Shown here: in pieces, positions 21,817 to 34,105 of the stretch | How positions within the stretch are numbered: position 1 is the first letter of the stretch | How the letters are laid out: each line of letters opens with the position of its first letter | Assembly: GCA_049999805.1 (NCBI GenBank) | Contig: JBNGIO010006303.1 | Location: forward strand, 17,895-81,894 | Reading direction: 5' to 3' | Source of the DNA: Folioceros fuciformis | Taxonomy: Eukaryota > Anthocerotophyta > Anthocerotopsida > Anthocerotales | Length of the DNA: 64,000 nucleotides | Notes under the pieces: model-generated | What the model was told of the DNA's origin: nothing | The model's input: only the letters and a program-made list of their open reading frames with translations | Databases searched by the model: none | Made by a program: the position numbers and the translations under genes

Positions 21817-24687
21817 CTAAAACGCACTCCAATCAAAGGAGGGTTTGGTTGTCTGTCCTCCTGGACCTTGCCCCGCAGTTGCACCAAATGGCCCTGTCCC
21901 CGCGAAAGGATCATCATCAAACGATCCAAACTTCTGGCGAGGATTATCTTTCGCGCTGCTGAATGAATCAAAGCGCATGAAAGTCTCACGGCTGGTATCC
22001 GTGCGTGCAAACGTCTTGACATGAGCAGGGCTCTCTGTGAACAGAGAAGTTCCAAAAGTACCACCAGCAGAACTGTTGAAGAAGTCGCTCTCATCTTTTG
22101 AAGAAGCAAATGACGTGAAAGATCCAGCAAAATTATCTGCCAAGGAATGTCCGTTGCCATGGTCAACCCTGCCTGGACTTGAAACATCCGAAGATCTGAT
22201 GTCTACAGGGGAGTCACCAAAAGCATCGAAGGTTCTTGGAGTGGGAGGCCCCACAACTTCCTTCTCAACAGGCTCTGGATCAAACTGATGCCGGTGAGAG
22301 AAGAGAGTGCTCTCAGCCACACTTTTTGGAGATCCATCCTCACTCTCAGCTCTGAAAGACCCACCAGTTGATGATAACTTCTCAGAAGCAGCGACGTGCG
22401 CACCATTCTCTGGCAGCTTTGAATCAGAAGGGAACTCAAAGCCATCATCGAAGAAGGTGCCGTCATCCCAGCTGATAGGTGCGCTTACATTGGTCGCAGC
22501 TGGAACAGGAGGAACAACATGGTTCTCTTCGATCTTGTCAGTTAGTTCCTGGCTTGGGGCTTCATCCACAGGCGTAAAACCCTCATCGTCAAATTTATCC
22601 CAGTCCTCATCCCACTCAGCCGCTGTCTCCTGAAGACCAGGCTGCCATCCAAACGGTGGCTCGACAGCCACAGAGGACTTCGCCTTCAAACCTAGGCGTT
22701 TAGCCCGCTCAGTGAAAGCTTTTCTCAATTCATCCAAATCCTGTGAGATGCGATCTGCCTGCTTCTGCAGTAGGACATTCCCATCCCCACCCTGGTCCAT
22801 CTTTGCAATAGCATGGTACAGATCCATCTTTCTTTGCTGTAAGTCTCGAAATGCAGCCTCTTCTGCTAGCAAACGAGAGTGAGACTCTCCACTTTGCTTA
22901 AACTTCTCATCGTACTTTTTAGACAGCGCCTCAACCTCCCGCTTGTCTGACGCAGCTCTCTCCACAGTTTCTGCCAGCCGGTTGTCACACCGAGTCTTGA
23001 AAAGTATGATCTCCTGCAACTTGGTCTTGTAAAACTCCATCTTCTCCTTGGAGTCCATGATGTCCCTGTCCATCTCGTAAGCCTTCTTCTCGGCATCTTC
23101 AGCCTCCTGATGCTTCGTCTTGAGTGCCTCCTGCTCATCTTTGTGCAACTGGGCAACTAGATGTGGCTCCAGAACCGGAAGTTTCGACTTGAACGCCCCC
23201 GCTTTGTCGGCCTCTGGAGCCACCACAGGACGCTGCACCTGAGGCTGGACAAAGCCTGGACCCTGCTGCTCAGGTCCAACAGACACCTGAGGCGGAACAA
23301 GGCCCGGAGCCCGCTGCCAAAGGGCCACATTATATCCTCCTGATTGATGAGACATCACCTCCTGTGCCTCAGCAACACGTTTAGCTGCTATTGATTGCCA
23401 CTCATCAGTGGCCGGCTCGTCCAAATGAAACCCAGGAGGCAGAACGGGTGGAATAGGCCGACCCTCCCTCCACCGATCCATAAGATACAGAGCCGTACAG
23501 AACTCTCTGAGCGACAGCATGCTGTCTCCATCCTGATCTGACAAGTCCCATACCTGCTTCAACACCTCCCTAGGCAGCTGCCAGCTGAGGAAAAGGTCTC
23601 GAGCCTCTGTACCGGATATTTTCCCATCCTTGTCCCTATCCACCACAGCAAACACCTTAGAGTACCGCTGCTTATCAGCCTGAGTCATCTTCGGCCAAGG
23701 GGCGGACGTCGGAGGAGGACCAGCCGTTGCAAGGGCAGAGCTAACCTCAGGAGGCCTGGCCGCAACACTTGGAGCAACAGTCCCGGACCCGGCCTGAGTA
23801 ACTGCTGGCGTAGTGGGAACAAGAGCAAGGCCAGCTTCCGCCTGGAAGGTAGACTCCCCGAAAACAGCTGCAGTGCTGCTCGCCTGCGTCTTCTGCTGCA
23901 CGGGTGCTGCCACAGGCTTCACAGAACTCGTGCTCAGAGGATCCAAACCACGCGACGGCTCGGAAGATGAGCCGATGCTGGTCGGAGTCACCTTAAACCC
24001 TGCCCCGGAAAATGCATCTAACGTATCCAAAGAAGGAGCAGAAGCTGCTGGCTTCCCCTGGAGAGCATTTCCACCGCCTCTCGGACTCGGGAGTTGGCCA
24101 CCCGCTGCAGATCCAGGCCCCNNNNNNNNNNNNNNNNNNNNNNNNNNNNNNNNNNNNNNNNNNNNNNNNNNNNNNNNNNNNNNNNNNNNNNNNNNNNNNN
24201 NNNNNNNNNNNNNNNNNNNNNCCCCTGCCCCTACTCTCAGCTGGCCCGGAGGAGGAGTCAGAGGCACAGGACGTGCAGAAAAACCAGGTGAAGGACTCGG
24301 ACCATAACTCTGCGGCTGCGGCTGCTGGGGCTGCTGCTGGGGCTGAGGAGCCAAGCCACCTGCAATACCGCCGGGAGCGGCTATCTTCGGAGGAGGAATC
24401 TGCGCTGCTGCAGGTCCGGCCAGAGCCGCGCGCACAATTTCATACGATAGCTCCCGCCCGGTCTGAGCCACCGTGACGAGCTTGAGAGCATTGTAGAATT
24501 CCGGCCTGGACAGAAACCCCCGCTGACCCTGGTCCGCAAATTGCCAAATCTTGGCTAGCGTCGCCTGCGGTAGATTGGCTCCCTGGAAGAATGCCACAGC
24601 CTCATTGCCGCTGATCTGGCCATCTCCATTCAAATCGGCTCGCCGGAAGTAGAGATCAAACACCTCCGGGTTGGCCATGGCCGGCAT
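21817..24687 (-). CDS. EH-domain endocytic protein (AtEH/Pan1-like), intronless, contains an assembly gap
   Basis: One open frame of about 956 residues interrupted by 100 N at 24122-24221. EH domain 1 is at residues about 5-95 (DLNGDGQISGNE calcium loop). EH domain 2 is near residues 330-425, with the loops DRDKDGKISGTE and DQDGDSMLSLRE. A Pro/Gln-rich linker lies between them. A Lys/Glu-rich coiled coil spans roughly residues 515-690. The tail is acidic and Ser-rich with DPF-type adaptor motifs (DDDPFAGTGPFG) and ends in FDWSAF. Known family: plant EH1/EH2 Pan1-like subunits of the TPLATE complex, acting at the plasma membrane in clathrin-mediated endocytosis and endocytic autophagy. A start at the second ATG (24678, MANPEVF) is equally plausible. 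The true gap length is unknown, so linker length and frame across it are unproven. Confidence 0.88.
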   Translation of the reverse strand: MPAMANPEVFDLYFRRADLNGDGQISGNEAVAFFQGANLPQATLAKIWQFADQGQRGFLSRPEFYNALKLVTVAQTGRELSYEIVRAALAGPAAAQIPPPKIAAPGGIAGGLAPQPQQQPQQPQPQSYGPSPSPGFSARPVPLTPPPGQLRVGAGXXXXXXXXXXXXXXXXXXXXXXXXXXXXXXXXXXGPGSAAGGQLPSPRGGGNALQGKPAASAPSLDTLDAFSGAGFKVTPTSIGSSSEPSRGLDPLSTSSVKPVAAPVQQKTQASSTAAVFGESTFQAEAGLALVPTTPAVTQAGSGTVAPSVAARPPEVSSALATAGPPPTSAPWPKMTQADKQRYSKVFAVVDRDKDGKISGTEARDLFLSWQLPREVLKQVWDLSDQDGDSMLSLREFCTALYLMDRWREGRPIPPVLPPGFHLDEPATDEWQSIAAKRVAEAQEVMSHQSGGYNVALWQRAPGLVPPQVSVGPEQQGPGFVQPQVQRPVVAPEADKAGAFKSKLPVLEPHLVAQLHKDEQEALKTKHQEAEDAEKKAYEMDRDIMDSKEKMEFYKTKLQEIILFKTRCDNRLAETVERAASDKREVEALSKKYDEKFKQSGESHSRLLAEEAAFRDLQQRKMDLYHAIAKMDQGGDGNVLLQKQADRISQDLDELRKAFTERAKRLGLKAKSSVAVEPPFGWQPGLQETAAEWDEDWDKFDDEGFTPVDEAPSQELTDKIEENHVVPPVPAATNVSAPISWDDGTFFDDGFEFPSDSKLPENGAHVAASEKLSSTGGSFRAESEDGSPKSVAESTLFSHRHQFDPEPVEKEVVGPPTPRTFDAFGDSPVDIRSSDVSSPGRVDHGNGHSLADNFAGSFTSFASSKDESDFFNSSAGGTFGTSLFTESPAHVKTFARTDTSRETFMRFDSFSSAKDNPRQKFGSFDDDPFAGTGPFGATAGQGPGGQTTKPSFDWSAF
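24122..24221. other. Assembly gap (100 N) inside the EH gene
   Basis: Exactly 100 N, a placeholder size. It removes part of the Pro/Gln-rich linker, which is probably low-complexity and hard to sequence. Confidence 0.99.
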
Positions 24688-25519
24688 GGGAAGGCCGCAA
24701 CCCCTCCGCCCCTAGGAGGTCAAACGAGGGAAGCGGAGACACCGTAAGACCGCAGGCTGCGATACAAAGACACCCGGATCTGCTCCCCTCCTGAGACCTC
24801 GATGCGTCAGGGTTTCCGTTTCGCATCCATCTCCTCCTGCTCCCAGCTGAGCACACTGTCCCGCCAACACGCAGCAGGGAAGTATCGTGACGCCACTCCC
24901 CCGCGTTTCGCGAGCTTTTTCATCCAGAACGAAACGAGTTAGTCTACCACACGTTCGTCGCCCTAGGGCAGCAAACACATTTCACTTCACGCAACGCAGT
25001 ACGCAATAGGTAGGAAGAAGTTGAAGCAGCCAGCATCTGTTCGTACGCCCGTTGAGTCGAGTGAGAACAGAGCTGGACTCGATGGCAACGGGAATCGGAA
25101 TGGCAACGGAATGAAAGCGCCAGATGCGCGGTAACATTGAAACTTCTAGTAAGGAAAAACGGTGGGAAAAAAAGCCCAAGCAGAATGAGACAACCAAAGA
25201 CGGCCACGATTGGTTTGGTTGTAACGGTCCCACTANNNNNNNNNNNNNNNNNNNNNNNNNNNNNNNNNNNNNNNNNNNNNNNNNNNNNNNNNNNNNNNNN
25301 NNNNNNNNNNNNNNNNNNNNNNNNNNNNNNNNNNNCGGGGGTGGATAAATCCAATGTCGACCAGGTTGGCAGGATAGGAATGACGGGCGGACCTTGATCT
25401 AGGTAGAGTCACCTGCTTTGTGTCGTAGGAGGTGATGTGAGTTGAAGTGGATCAGGCAAAGTTGATGAGTGGCTGGTGGATTATGTACATACGGGCCGAG
25501 AATGCTGGATGTGGGAGGA
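24688..25519. other. EH gene 5' region and alpha-tubulin 3' region, with gap
   Basis: No gene seen in the sequenced parts. A 100-N gap occupies 25236-25335. Confidence 0.45.
25236..25335. other. Assembly gap (100 N)
   Basis: Placeholder-length run of N between the EH and tubulin genes. Confidence 0.99.
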
Positions 25520-27287
<1,768 letters not shown>

Positions 27288-27782
27288 CTTGCCGGACTCG
27301 GATGGATTCCAAAATCTGGACGACGGGAGAACCAGGCGCGTGGGATGAAAAATTCTGCGTCTGCTCAGCTCGTGTTCCAGACTCCGCGTCTAAGCGCTTG
27401 AGCTGGAGTTTTGTCAAGATCGTCGGATCATGGAGCGGCCGAGCTTCTTGTTCCGAACTCACCGCATCCGCACCGCTCTACGGTTCCATTGCCCGACCCG
27501 TCAGGACCGAGCCAGCCGCTTCCGGGGCAGGGGATGTGGCCGTTAGGCCGTTGCGTGTTATTCCGGGCCGGGTATGCGCCGGGTAAGAGCCAACCCACTA
27601 CGTCCCAGTTAGCGTTCCAGAACGCTCTCGAGCCCTAGCTTGGAAGAGCCTGGAAACGTGCAATTGGAGCCGCCCGGACCGAAAGCGGTATGGCTCGCTG
27701 AAGCGTCGGCTCGGATCGAGTTGAAAGGACTGAATACAGAGACGATGACAGTCTAACCGACGGAGACTTTCCTGTTGGAACC
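27288..27782. promoter_or_regulatory. Divergent promoter region (alpha-tubulin / LYAR-like)
   Basis: 495 bp, GC-rich, between two divergent start codons. No obvious TATA box on either side. Confidence 0.5.
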
Positions 27783-29400
27783 ATGGTGTGGTTCCAGTGC
27801 GAGGATTGCGGAGAGAGTTTGAAGAAGCCGAAGCTTCCGAACCATTTCCAGAGATGCTCTGCTTGGAAGGTGAGTGTTCGTTCTCCAGCTCGGGCGGCGT
27901 CGATGCGGTTGCAGGTGATGCGGTTTCGGATGATGCTGCATTCTGCCTGACCGGGGATTGCGCGGACTGGCAGCTTTCCTGCATCGACTGTGGAGTGGTC
28001 TTCGATCGACAGAGTGTCCTGCTTCACACCTCATGCGTTACAGAAGCGGTAGGTATCGGATTTTATGTCTTCGGAGGGATTGGCGCCCAGGGGTGTGCTC
28101 ATCTGCTGAGTTTCGTGACCCTGCTCAGGAGAAGTACGGTCCCAAAGGTGTGCCCGATGCGTCTGGACAGAAACCGAAGACTGGATCTATGCCAAGTTGT
28201 GAGGAGAGTGTGAAGCGTGGTTTGTCAACCAAGGCACCATGGTCATGCAGGTGAGTGTTAGTTGTTCTCGTTATCTTACTTGCAGTGTAGGGGACCTACT
28301 CTGGAGTGTGTGCTCGTCGTGTTGATTTTGTTTCGCTTTGTTGTAGCTTGTGCAAGATCACAGTATCGAGTGAGCAAACTCTACAAATGCATTCTGAGGG
28401 GAAGCGACATATGAGGATCTTTAGGGCTGCCCTTGGGAACGGCGCGGTAATGGCTGCCTCCAAGGATCTAACGGGGCGGAGTCCAAAGACCAATGCTCCT
28501 GCGGTGGATGCGACTAAAGTGTCTGAAGTTAGTCCCTCCGTTTTACCTGGGGATGAGACTGAGAGGGATTTAGGGTTTCAGAGCAACGAAGATGCAGTTG
28601 AAGGAGAGCAGGAGAGTGGGAAAAACTGCAAGAAGAAGAAGGAGACGACGCTGAAAGAAGAAAATCACGGACAAAATGGGGAGGCCGACAACGGCACCAA
28701 AGACAGCGGTGCTCACCTGGGAAACAAGAAGGCAGGGAAGCAGAGCAAGGCTGGGAAAGTCAAGTCTAGTAAGAAGGAGAACGATCCGCAATCCACGGGT
28801 GTTGATCCCACAGAAAGTGATGGGAAGAAACAGTCGGGCAAGACATCAAAGAAGCGGAAAGAGCACAGCAATGGGGCTGGTGATCAGAATTGCAAGGATC
28901 CGTCCAAGGACCCTGTTCTAGGTGGACAGAAGAAGAAGAAGAGGAAGACGTTGGAAGTAGAGAAGGACAGGGGAAACGGGGTGGCCGACAAGGCAGTCAA
29001 AGACGGCAGTAGTGGTCTCGGAGACGACAAGTCAGAGCAACAGAGTCAGGCTGATGAAGTGCAGGCTAGAAAGGAGAAAGATAGAGTGCAAGCAAAAGGC
29101 ACTAATGTCGTATTGGATAGTCGGGAAAAAAAGAAAAAGTTGAAAGTGAAAAATGAGAAGGAAGTTGGGCCGGTTGGCAAGGCGATCGAAGAAAGCAGTG
29201 GCAGTCTGGGAGACCTCAAGCCAGAACGGTCGAGCAATGCTGTAAAACTCGAGACTATTAAGACGGATATTGGGAAGAAAGAAGTAGGGAAGATATCGAA
29301 TAAGCGAAAAGAGCATGGCAGTAGTGCCGATGATGATGCCAAGGGTCCCCTGAAGGACCATCAAGGTGTGAAGAAGAAGAAGAATAAGCTTCAAGAGTGA
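27783..29400 (+). CDS. LYAR: LYAR-type nucleolar zinc-finger protein, 445 aa
   Basis: Exons 27783-27869, 27974-28048, 28129-28250, 28347-29400; 446 codons with TGA. N-terminal C2HC fingers: [46 protein letters not shown], then EKYGPKG, as in animal and plant LYAR. A third C2H2-like finger crosses the last intron ([23 protein letters not shown]). The last exon encodes a long Lys/Glu/Ser-rich disordered tail with repeated blocks (KKKKRKTLE..., [18 protein letters not shown]) carrying many basic nuclear/nucleolar signals. Known role: ribosome biogenesis and pre-rRNA processing factors in the nucleolus. IF3 follows 440 bp downstream on the same strand. Confidence 0.92.
28609..29394 (+). repeat. 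Degenerate block repeats encoding the LYAR tail
   Basis: Three related blocks of roughly 65-100 codons each begin KKK(K/R) and contain a G-x-A-x-K-x-(S)-LG-x-K core. Two of them carry (S/N)KKRKEH-like motifs following GK(K)xxGK. The repeats are diverged at DNA level. Confidence 0.6.
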
Positions 29401-29838
29401 CGGGCCTCATGGTAGTTGCCCTCAGCGAAGAGAACCTTAGTAGCTCAAAGTACCACCGACTTTTTGGTTCTATGAATGCCCAAGTCTCCAAATGGAGTAT
29501 TGTAGCGGGATTAGCTTGTTGGGAGTGTAATATATTGGCTCCCCGAGTTTAGGTGCAGTTCTAACTCTGCTAAGATGCAGCTCTGAGTAGGACCTTCAGT
29601 TTTGTCCGCGTCTGGAGGCGTCGAATGCCTTCGTTCACCAGTCTGGTGTTGAAATATATAGCCTTGACTGAGCGTATTAGGCCCGCCTCTTGTCCTATGT
29701 CTATCTAGTACGTTACTCGGGGAAGTGAAAGGGTAGATAAGCTTCCTTTGAAAACGGTGAGGATTTCCAGGGCAGCAGCTCTCATCAGAAGCCACAAGGA
29801 ATGCTGTAAGCGGTTGACAAGAAGCTTGAGGAGCGGCC
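29401..29838. other. LYAR 3' region and IF3 promoter
   Basis: No gene seen. A tatata stretch near 29,656 is too far from the IF3 start to call. Confidence 0.35.
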
Positions 29839-31850
29839 ATGGCGGCGCTGAGGGCCGGGCCCTGCCCGCCTGCAACTGCGGTTCCCACGAGTCGAAGTGC
29901 CGGAGCTGCGGCTTCTGCTTCGGCCGATCTTCTGCCGTCGTGTCTCAGCTGCCGACCTCTCTGGCAGGGTTCATTGAGCGCGGCAGCGGCGGATTGCAGG
30001 GAAGCCGGGGGCCATGAATGGACTGGGAGCTTCGGCGCTGTCAGCACCGCCAGCTGGTTTGGTAGGACATCGCATGGCCACCACACCAACCGGGGCCTGC
30101 TTATTGTCGGCAGAGCTGGAGGGTCCAGGCCACCCGCTGGCGCCCGGCGTCCCCGTGTCAACACTCCTCGGAAGCCTTTGGAAGACAATGGACCGGCTTC
30201 TAAGAATGGCGTTCTTATCAATGGAGACATTAGGTGTGTAGTAGCTTGGAAAAATGGCCGACTATGGACATTTGCTGAATGGCCTGCAAGCCCGCGTAGA
30301 ATTTTTGGCTGTGATGGAAGTGTAAGATCACAGGAAACGAGAGTTTCATCAGCAGAGCTTCAACACATTTTGAGAGTAACTTCCAGTCAGGGTCGCAGTT
30401 CAAAGTCCTTCGGATTCATGAATCGCCTGTTGCTTGTGCAGAGCTCCAGTCGTCAGGCTTTTGGACGAAAAGCAAAACATGGTGAATTCTCATTTCTAAT
30501 CTAATGAGCGGAGAGTTTTTGTCCACTACTTCCTGTTGGACCTACTTCAAAACCTGGAAGAAGCATTGAAAGGTCATCCGATTGCAGTGCGATGTCGCTT
30601 ATGTTTCTTTGTGAAACACAGGTTGGTGTTGTTCCTCTTCAGGAAGCTATGTCAAGATCAAAGGAGGCAGAGCTCGATCTGGTATGGTCGTTCTCTTGCA
30701 GGTCTTTTTTGTCGCTGGAAGGTTGAGACGTGCCTAAACATCGGTGCAAGCGGATGGATAATGAAGGGCGTGTAAGCGTTTGTTGTAACAGGTGATGATA
30801 TCTCCCGATGCAGATCCTCCTGTTGTACGCATCATTGATTACAGGTGCTCCACTTTTTCTCAAAGGCCATCTCGTTATGTTGTTGACTGTTTGTCGTTCA
30901 CTGAGCGAGGTAACGTTTTGAGCAGTCTTCTGTTCGTGTGTATAAATGAGTCTGCGCTTTTGGTCATTATATGCGGTTTACGGCTGTGCAGCAAGTTTAG
31001 GTACGAGCAGCAGAAGAAGAAGAAGGACCAGCAGAAGAAGAGTTTAGGTACACTCCTGTGTGGCTAGTGGGACAGCCTATGTTTTAGCCAGGAACTTGAA
31101 GTATGTTGTCATGACTTGATTATGTGGTGCTTTGTCCAGCAAACCGAGTGGAACTGAAGGAGCTGAAGATGAGGTAACCATCCTAATTCATTCATGTTCA
31201 TGGTTGACAATATGCCTGCTGTGTGTTGACTTCGATTGTGGGTATATATTTCTTTGCAGATACAATATCGACAAGCATGATTATGATGTCCGGCTTCGAG
31301 CGGCCCAGCGATTCTTAAGGAGTGGCGACAAAGTAACCTTGTTTATCCTAACCCTCCGCCTTCCGTTCGACATTTATTTTCCCCAGAAAGTAAGCCCGTG
31401 ACATGTGCTGCAGGTTAAGGTCGTATGTCAATTCAAAGGCCGGGAATTCGAGTTTAAGGATCTTGCTTTCGAATTGTTCCAACGTTTCCAACAAGACACT
31501 GCCGAGGTCGGTATCTCGAGTTTTCCTTGTATGGTGTTCTGCCTCTAAGTGTGTAGCTATGATAAACATTCTTAGCGATGCAGGTAGGGATAGTGGAGGC
31601 GAAGATGACTCTGGAAGGGAGAAGTCTGTCAATGGTCCTGGCTCCCGACAAGGTTGCTCTTCTGAAGAGCACTACCAACAAAGACAAAGAGAAGGGGAAG
31701 GCTGCAAAGACTGACTCGGACTCAGATGGTGAGGACGAAGATGTTGAAGCGTTAAACAACATCGACGACAGCGATGCTGACGACGATGAGCCTGTCCATA
31801 ACGACGCGAAAGACTCCACCACGGAGAAAGAGACGGGAAGTCCCGTCTAA
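29839..31850 (+). CDS. Plastid translation initiation factor IF-3, 356 aa
   Basis: Exons 29839-30233, 30442-30481, 30622-30681, 30792-30844, 30992-31047, 31140-31173, 31260-31332, 31414-31506, 31584-31850; 357 codons with TAA. Exon 1 (ATG 29839) encodes an Ala/Ser/Arg-rich leader of about 110 residues, a plastid transit peptide. IF3-[21 protein letters not shown], then [20 protein letters not shown] and a lysine-rich linker ([11 protein letters not shown]). IF3-[44 protein letters not shown]. The tail is acidic ([12 protein letters not shown]), typical of land-plant plastid IF3-2/IF3-4. Known role: 30S binding and start-site fidelity on plastid ribosomes. Small exons of 34-73 bp are all phase-consistent. 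Confidence 0.94.
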
Positions 31851-32530
31851 GTAATTTTGCCGTATTCTTTTGTAACTCTTAGCTTCTTTACTTATGTCTT
31901 GCGGCCGATGCCAAAGACGTATTGTATCACTGAAGTAAAAACTTGATTGAGACGGAAACACGTAGTTGATGAAAATCTGTTAGTTCATTCAGTTCAGGAC
32001 TTGGACGTTCAAAAACGTGGCTTGCAGTACTCAATTCTTGTCATGAGAAGGTGATCGCACATAGTACACCAAAATGCTTTCTGAGCCGGGACAGGTAAGC
32101 CAAAACCAGGATGCCTGCCTCCTGAGCTGGGACGCAGGGGAGCACAGCTACCTGTGCTGCTTGAGGGATGAGGCTCGTGTTTCCACGCTCTCCACAACAA
32201 TGGTTTCAGGGACGAGTCTCCTCAAGGATCAGCGACGGCTTCTGAGCTAGAAGGATCATTGACTGTACAGGTGTTTTCAAGCAGTAATGTAGATGCTGTC
32301 AGGGCTTAGCTCCTGGGTCAGGGTGTGTGCTGTTCGGTAATATGAGTTTAAGTTAACAAGTTTTCTGTCAAGTCTCCCTTCCCGCTTCCCGGAGCTCCGA
32401 GAGTAGGACACATCGTTGCCGGTGTTGTGGAGGATTGCCGAACTTGTATCAATTGTGGAGCTGCAGAGCTGCTCCTGATAGCGCTAACGTAGCTTTTCAA
32501 TACATTGGCGTCATCGCATGTTTTGGAGTG
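31851..32530. other. Spacer between IF3 and PAC2
   Basis: 680 bp with short open frames and no recognisable product. Confidence 0.4.
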
Positions 32531-33870
32531 ATGAAGTTAATAGCCAGCGACCCTGTAGTTCTGGGCCCTGCACCGACTCTTGTTGTGGTATTCTTTGAAT
32601 CCATGTGCGTGGTCATTCGGAGCGATCGATCAAGCTCACAGTCCACTCATGAACTGCAATTGTGTTGTGCGCTGTGTTTGTTGCAGCCTGCTCTTTCTAT
32701 TGGGAATGTCGGCCAATTGGGAGCAGATCTCCTGATCCACTCTCTCAAGCTGTCCAGGATTGCATATCTGGACTCTCCACTTGTGCTGCCGTGTGTTGGC
32801 AATGATCCTTTCAGTCCAGAGGCCGAGGGTAATCTGACAGTGGCACTCGAGGGTAATGCAGTCCGATTCCTTGCCCTCCGTGATTGTTATTCCGGTCTTG
32901 AGGGACATGTCCCATCGCACTAACCGGTGTCTGGGGAACAATGGCAGTGTTCGGGGGCGCAGGTACCCTGAAAGTCGTGCAGCAACGATCTCCAGTTCTG
33001 AAGGTTTACTATCGTCCTTCTTTCAGGAGTTTTCTGTGGTTTGCATCACAGGCACTGAAACCTAGTTGCCGTGTGGAGCAGGGCAAAATGTTGCAGTTTG
33101 CGGAGTCTCTGGCAACTTTGGCAAAGGAAAATGGAGTGAAGGAGGTGATCATCCTGTCCGGCATTGATATGGGCAGACACGATCGACGAACGTCGTCGTA
33201 AGTGTCCAGTTTGATTTTCATCTGTGTCGTGAGTTGTAGTCTGCTTTTCTGTTTCTGACAGACCGTATGAACAGCTCGCAGCTGCAGTATATATCAAGTG
33301 CAAACGAGGATGGCACGGATGCTCGTTGCGAGCAACTTGGTTGGCGAAAACTGGCAGAGTATTCACCAAATGCTGCTGAGTGGCGGCTGGACGTTCGTTT
33401 GCCTGCTGGTAGTCAAGTTTCTGCGAAACTTATTGACGACCCAACCCATTTTGCGAAAATGCCTTTCAATGCTTTACTCTGTGCTGCACAGGTGACCACA
33501 TTTGACAAGGCATCTCCTTCTCCTGTCAACTGCACTCAAGTAAGCACATGACACACGTGTAATTTGGTTGCAGGCACGCGGGGTGAAGGTGGTGTGTTTA
33601 CTGATGCCCTGCTCTGAGGGAGATAACACGCCGGATGCATTTGCCTTGGCCGAAGCTGTGACAAGGCTTGCAAGCTTGGACACTAAAGCTGCAGGTACGT
33701 GCGGAAGAAGCTCTTGGCTCAGACTTGTGGTCTGTGGAGAGGTACCCTTTGCGGACTCATAACTTTGGGTTCTGTTGTGGGATACAGGATTCGAGAATAT
33801 CGATTGGCGGATACCAAGCTCGTGGACAACCGTATATGGCCCTCCTCCGGATTCCAGCATCTACTGTTGA
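32531..33870 (+). CDS. PSMG2: Proteasome assembly chaperone 2 (PAC2/PSMG2), 266 aa
   Basis: Exons 32531-32587, 32687-32852, 32963-33003, 33082-33197, 33275-33491, 33574-33694, 33788-33870; 267 codons with TGA. Characteristic stretches: PALSIGNVGQLGADLLIHSL, YLDSPLVLPCVGNDPF, VVQQRSPVLK, VKEVIILSGIDMGR, YISSANEDGTD, CEQLGWRKLAEY, GVKVVCLLMPCSEGDNTPDA and the C-terminal VYGPPPDSSIY. Known role: heterodimer with PAC1 that scaffolds 20S proteasome alpha-ring assembly. The exon 5 acceptor was placed at ...gaacag (33274) because the nearer acag breaks the conserved frame. SKI3 converges on it, with only 235 bp between stops. Confidence 0.92.
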
Positions 33871-33952
33871 TATTTGAGCACACTGGTATGAGGGCACTAT
33901 CTAGGAAAGCATGAGGTTTCTCTTAGCAGACTCCCTCAATTTCCCTTCTGTT

Positions 33953-34025
33953 TTGGGATGCATGATTCGAACGCCTCAACTGGTATAACCCTACTTCGTG
34001 AACAACCGTCCATGGCCCTCAACTA
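33953..34025 (+). repeat. Diverged copy of the last PAC2 exon
   Basis: 33953-34025 resembles 33769-33845. Shared pieces in order are ttctgttttggg/ttctgttgtggg, gattcga, a taacc/taccaagct region, gtg(a/g)acaaccgt and atggccctc. It lies downstream of the stop and is not needed for the gene. Confidence 0.6.
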
Positions 34026-34105
34026 GACATTAATTTTCACAGTTGACGATACACATTGGTACGAAAAAAGAATTACACTTCATTTTTGTACATAAAAGAT
34101 TACAG

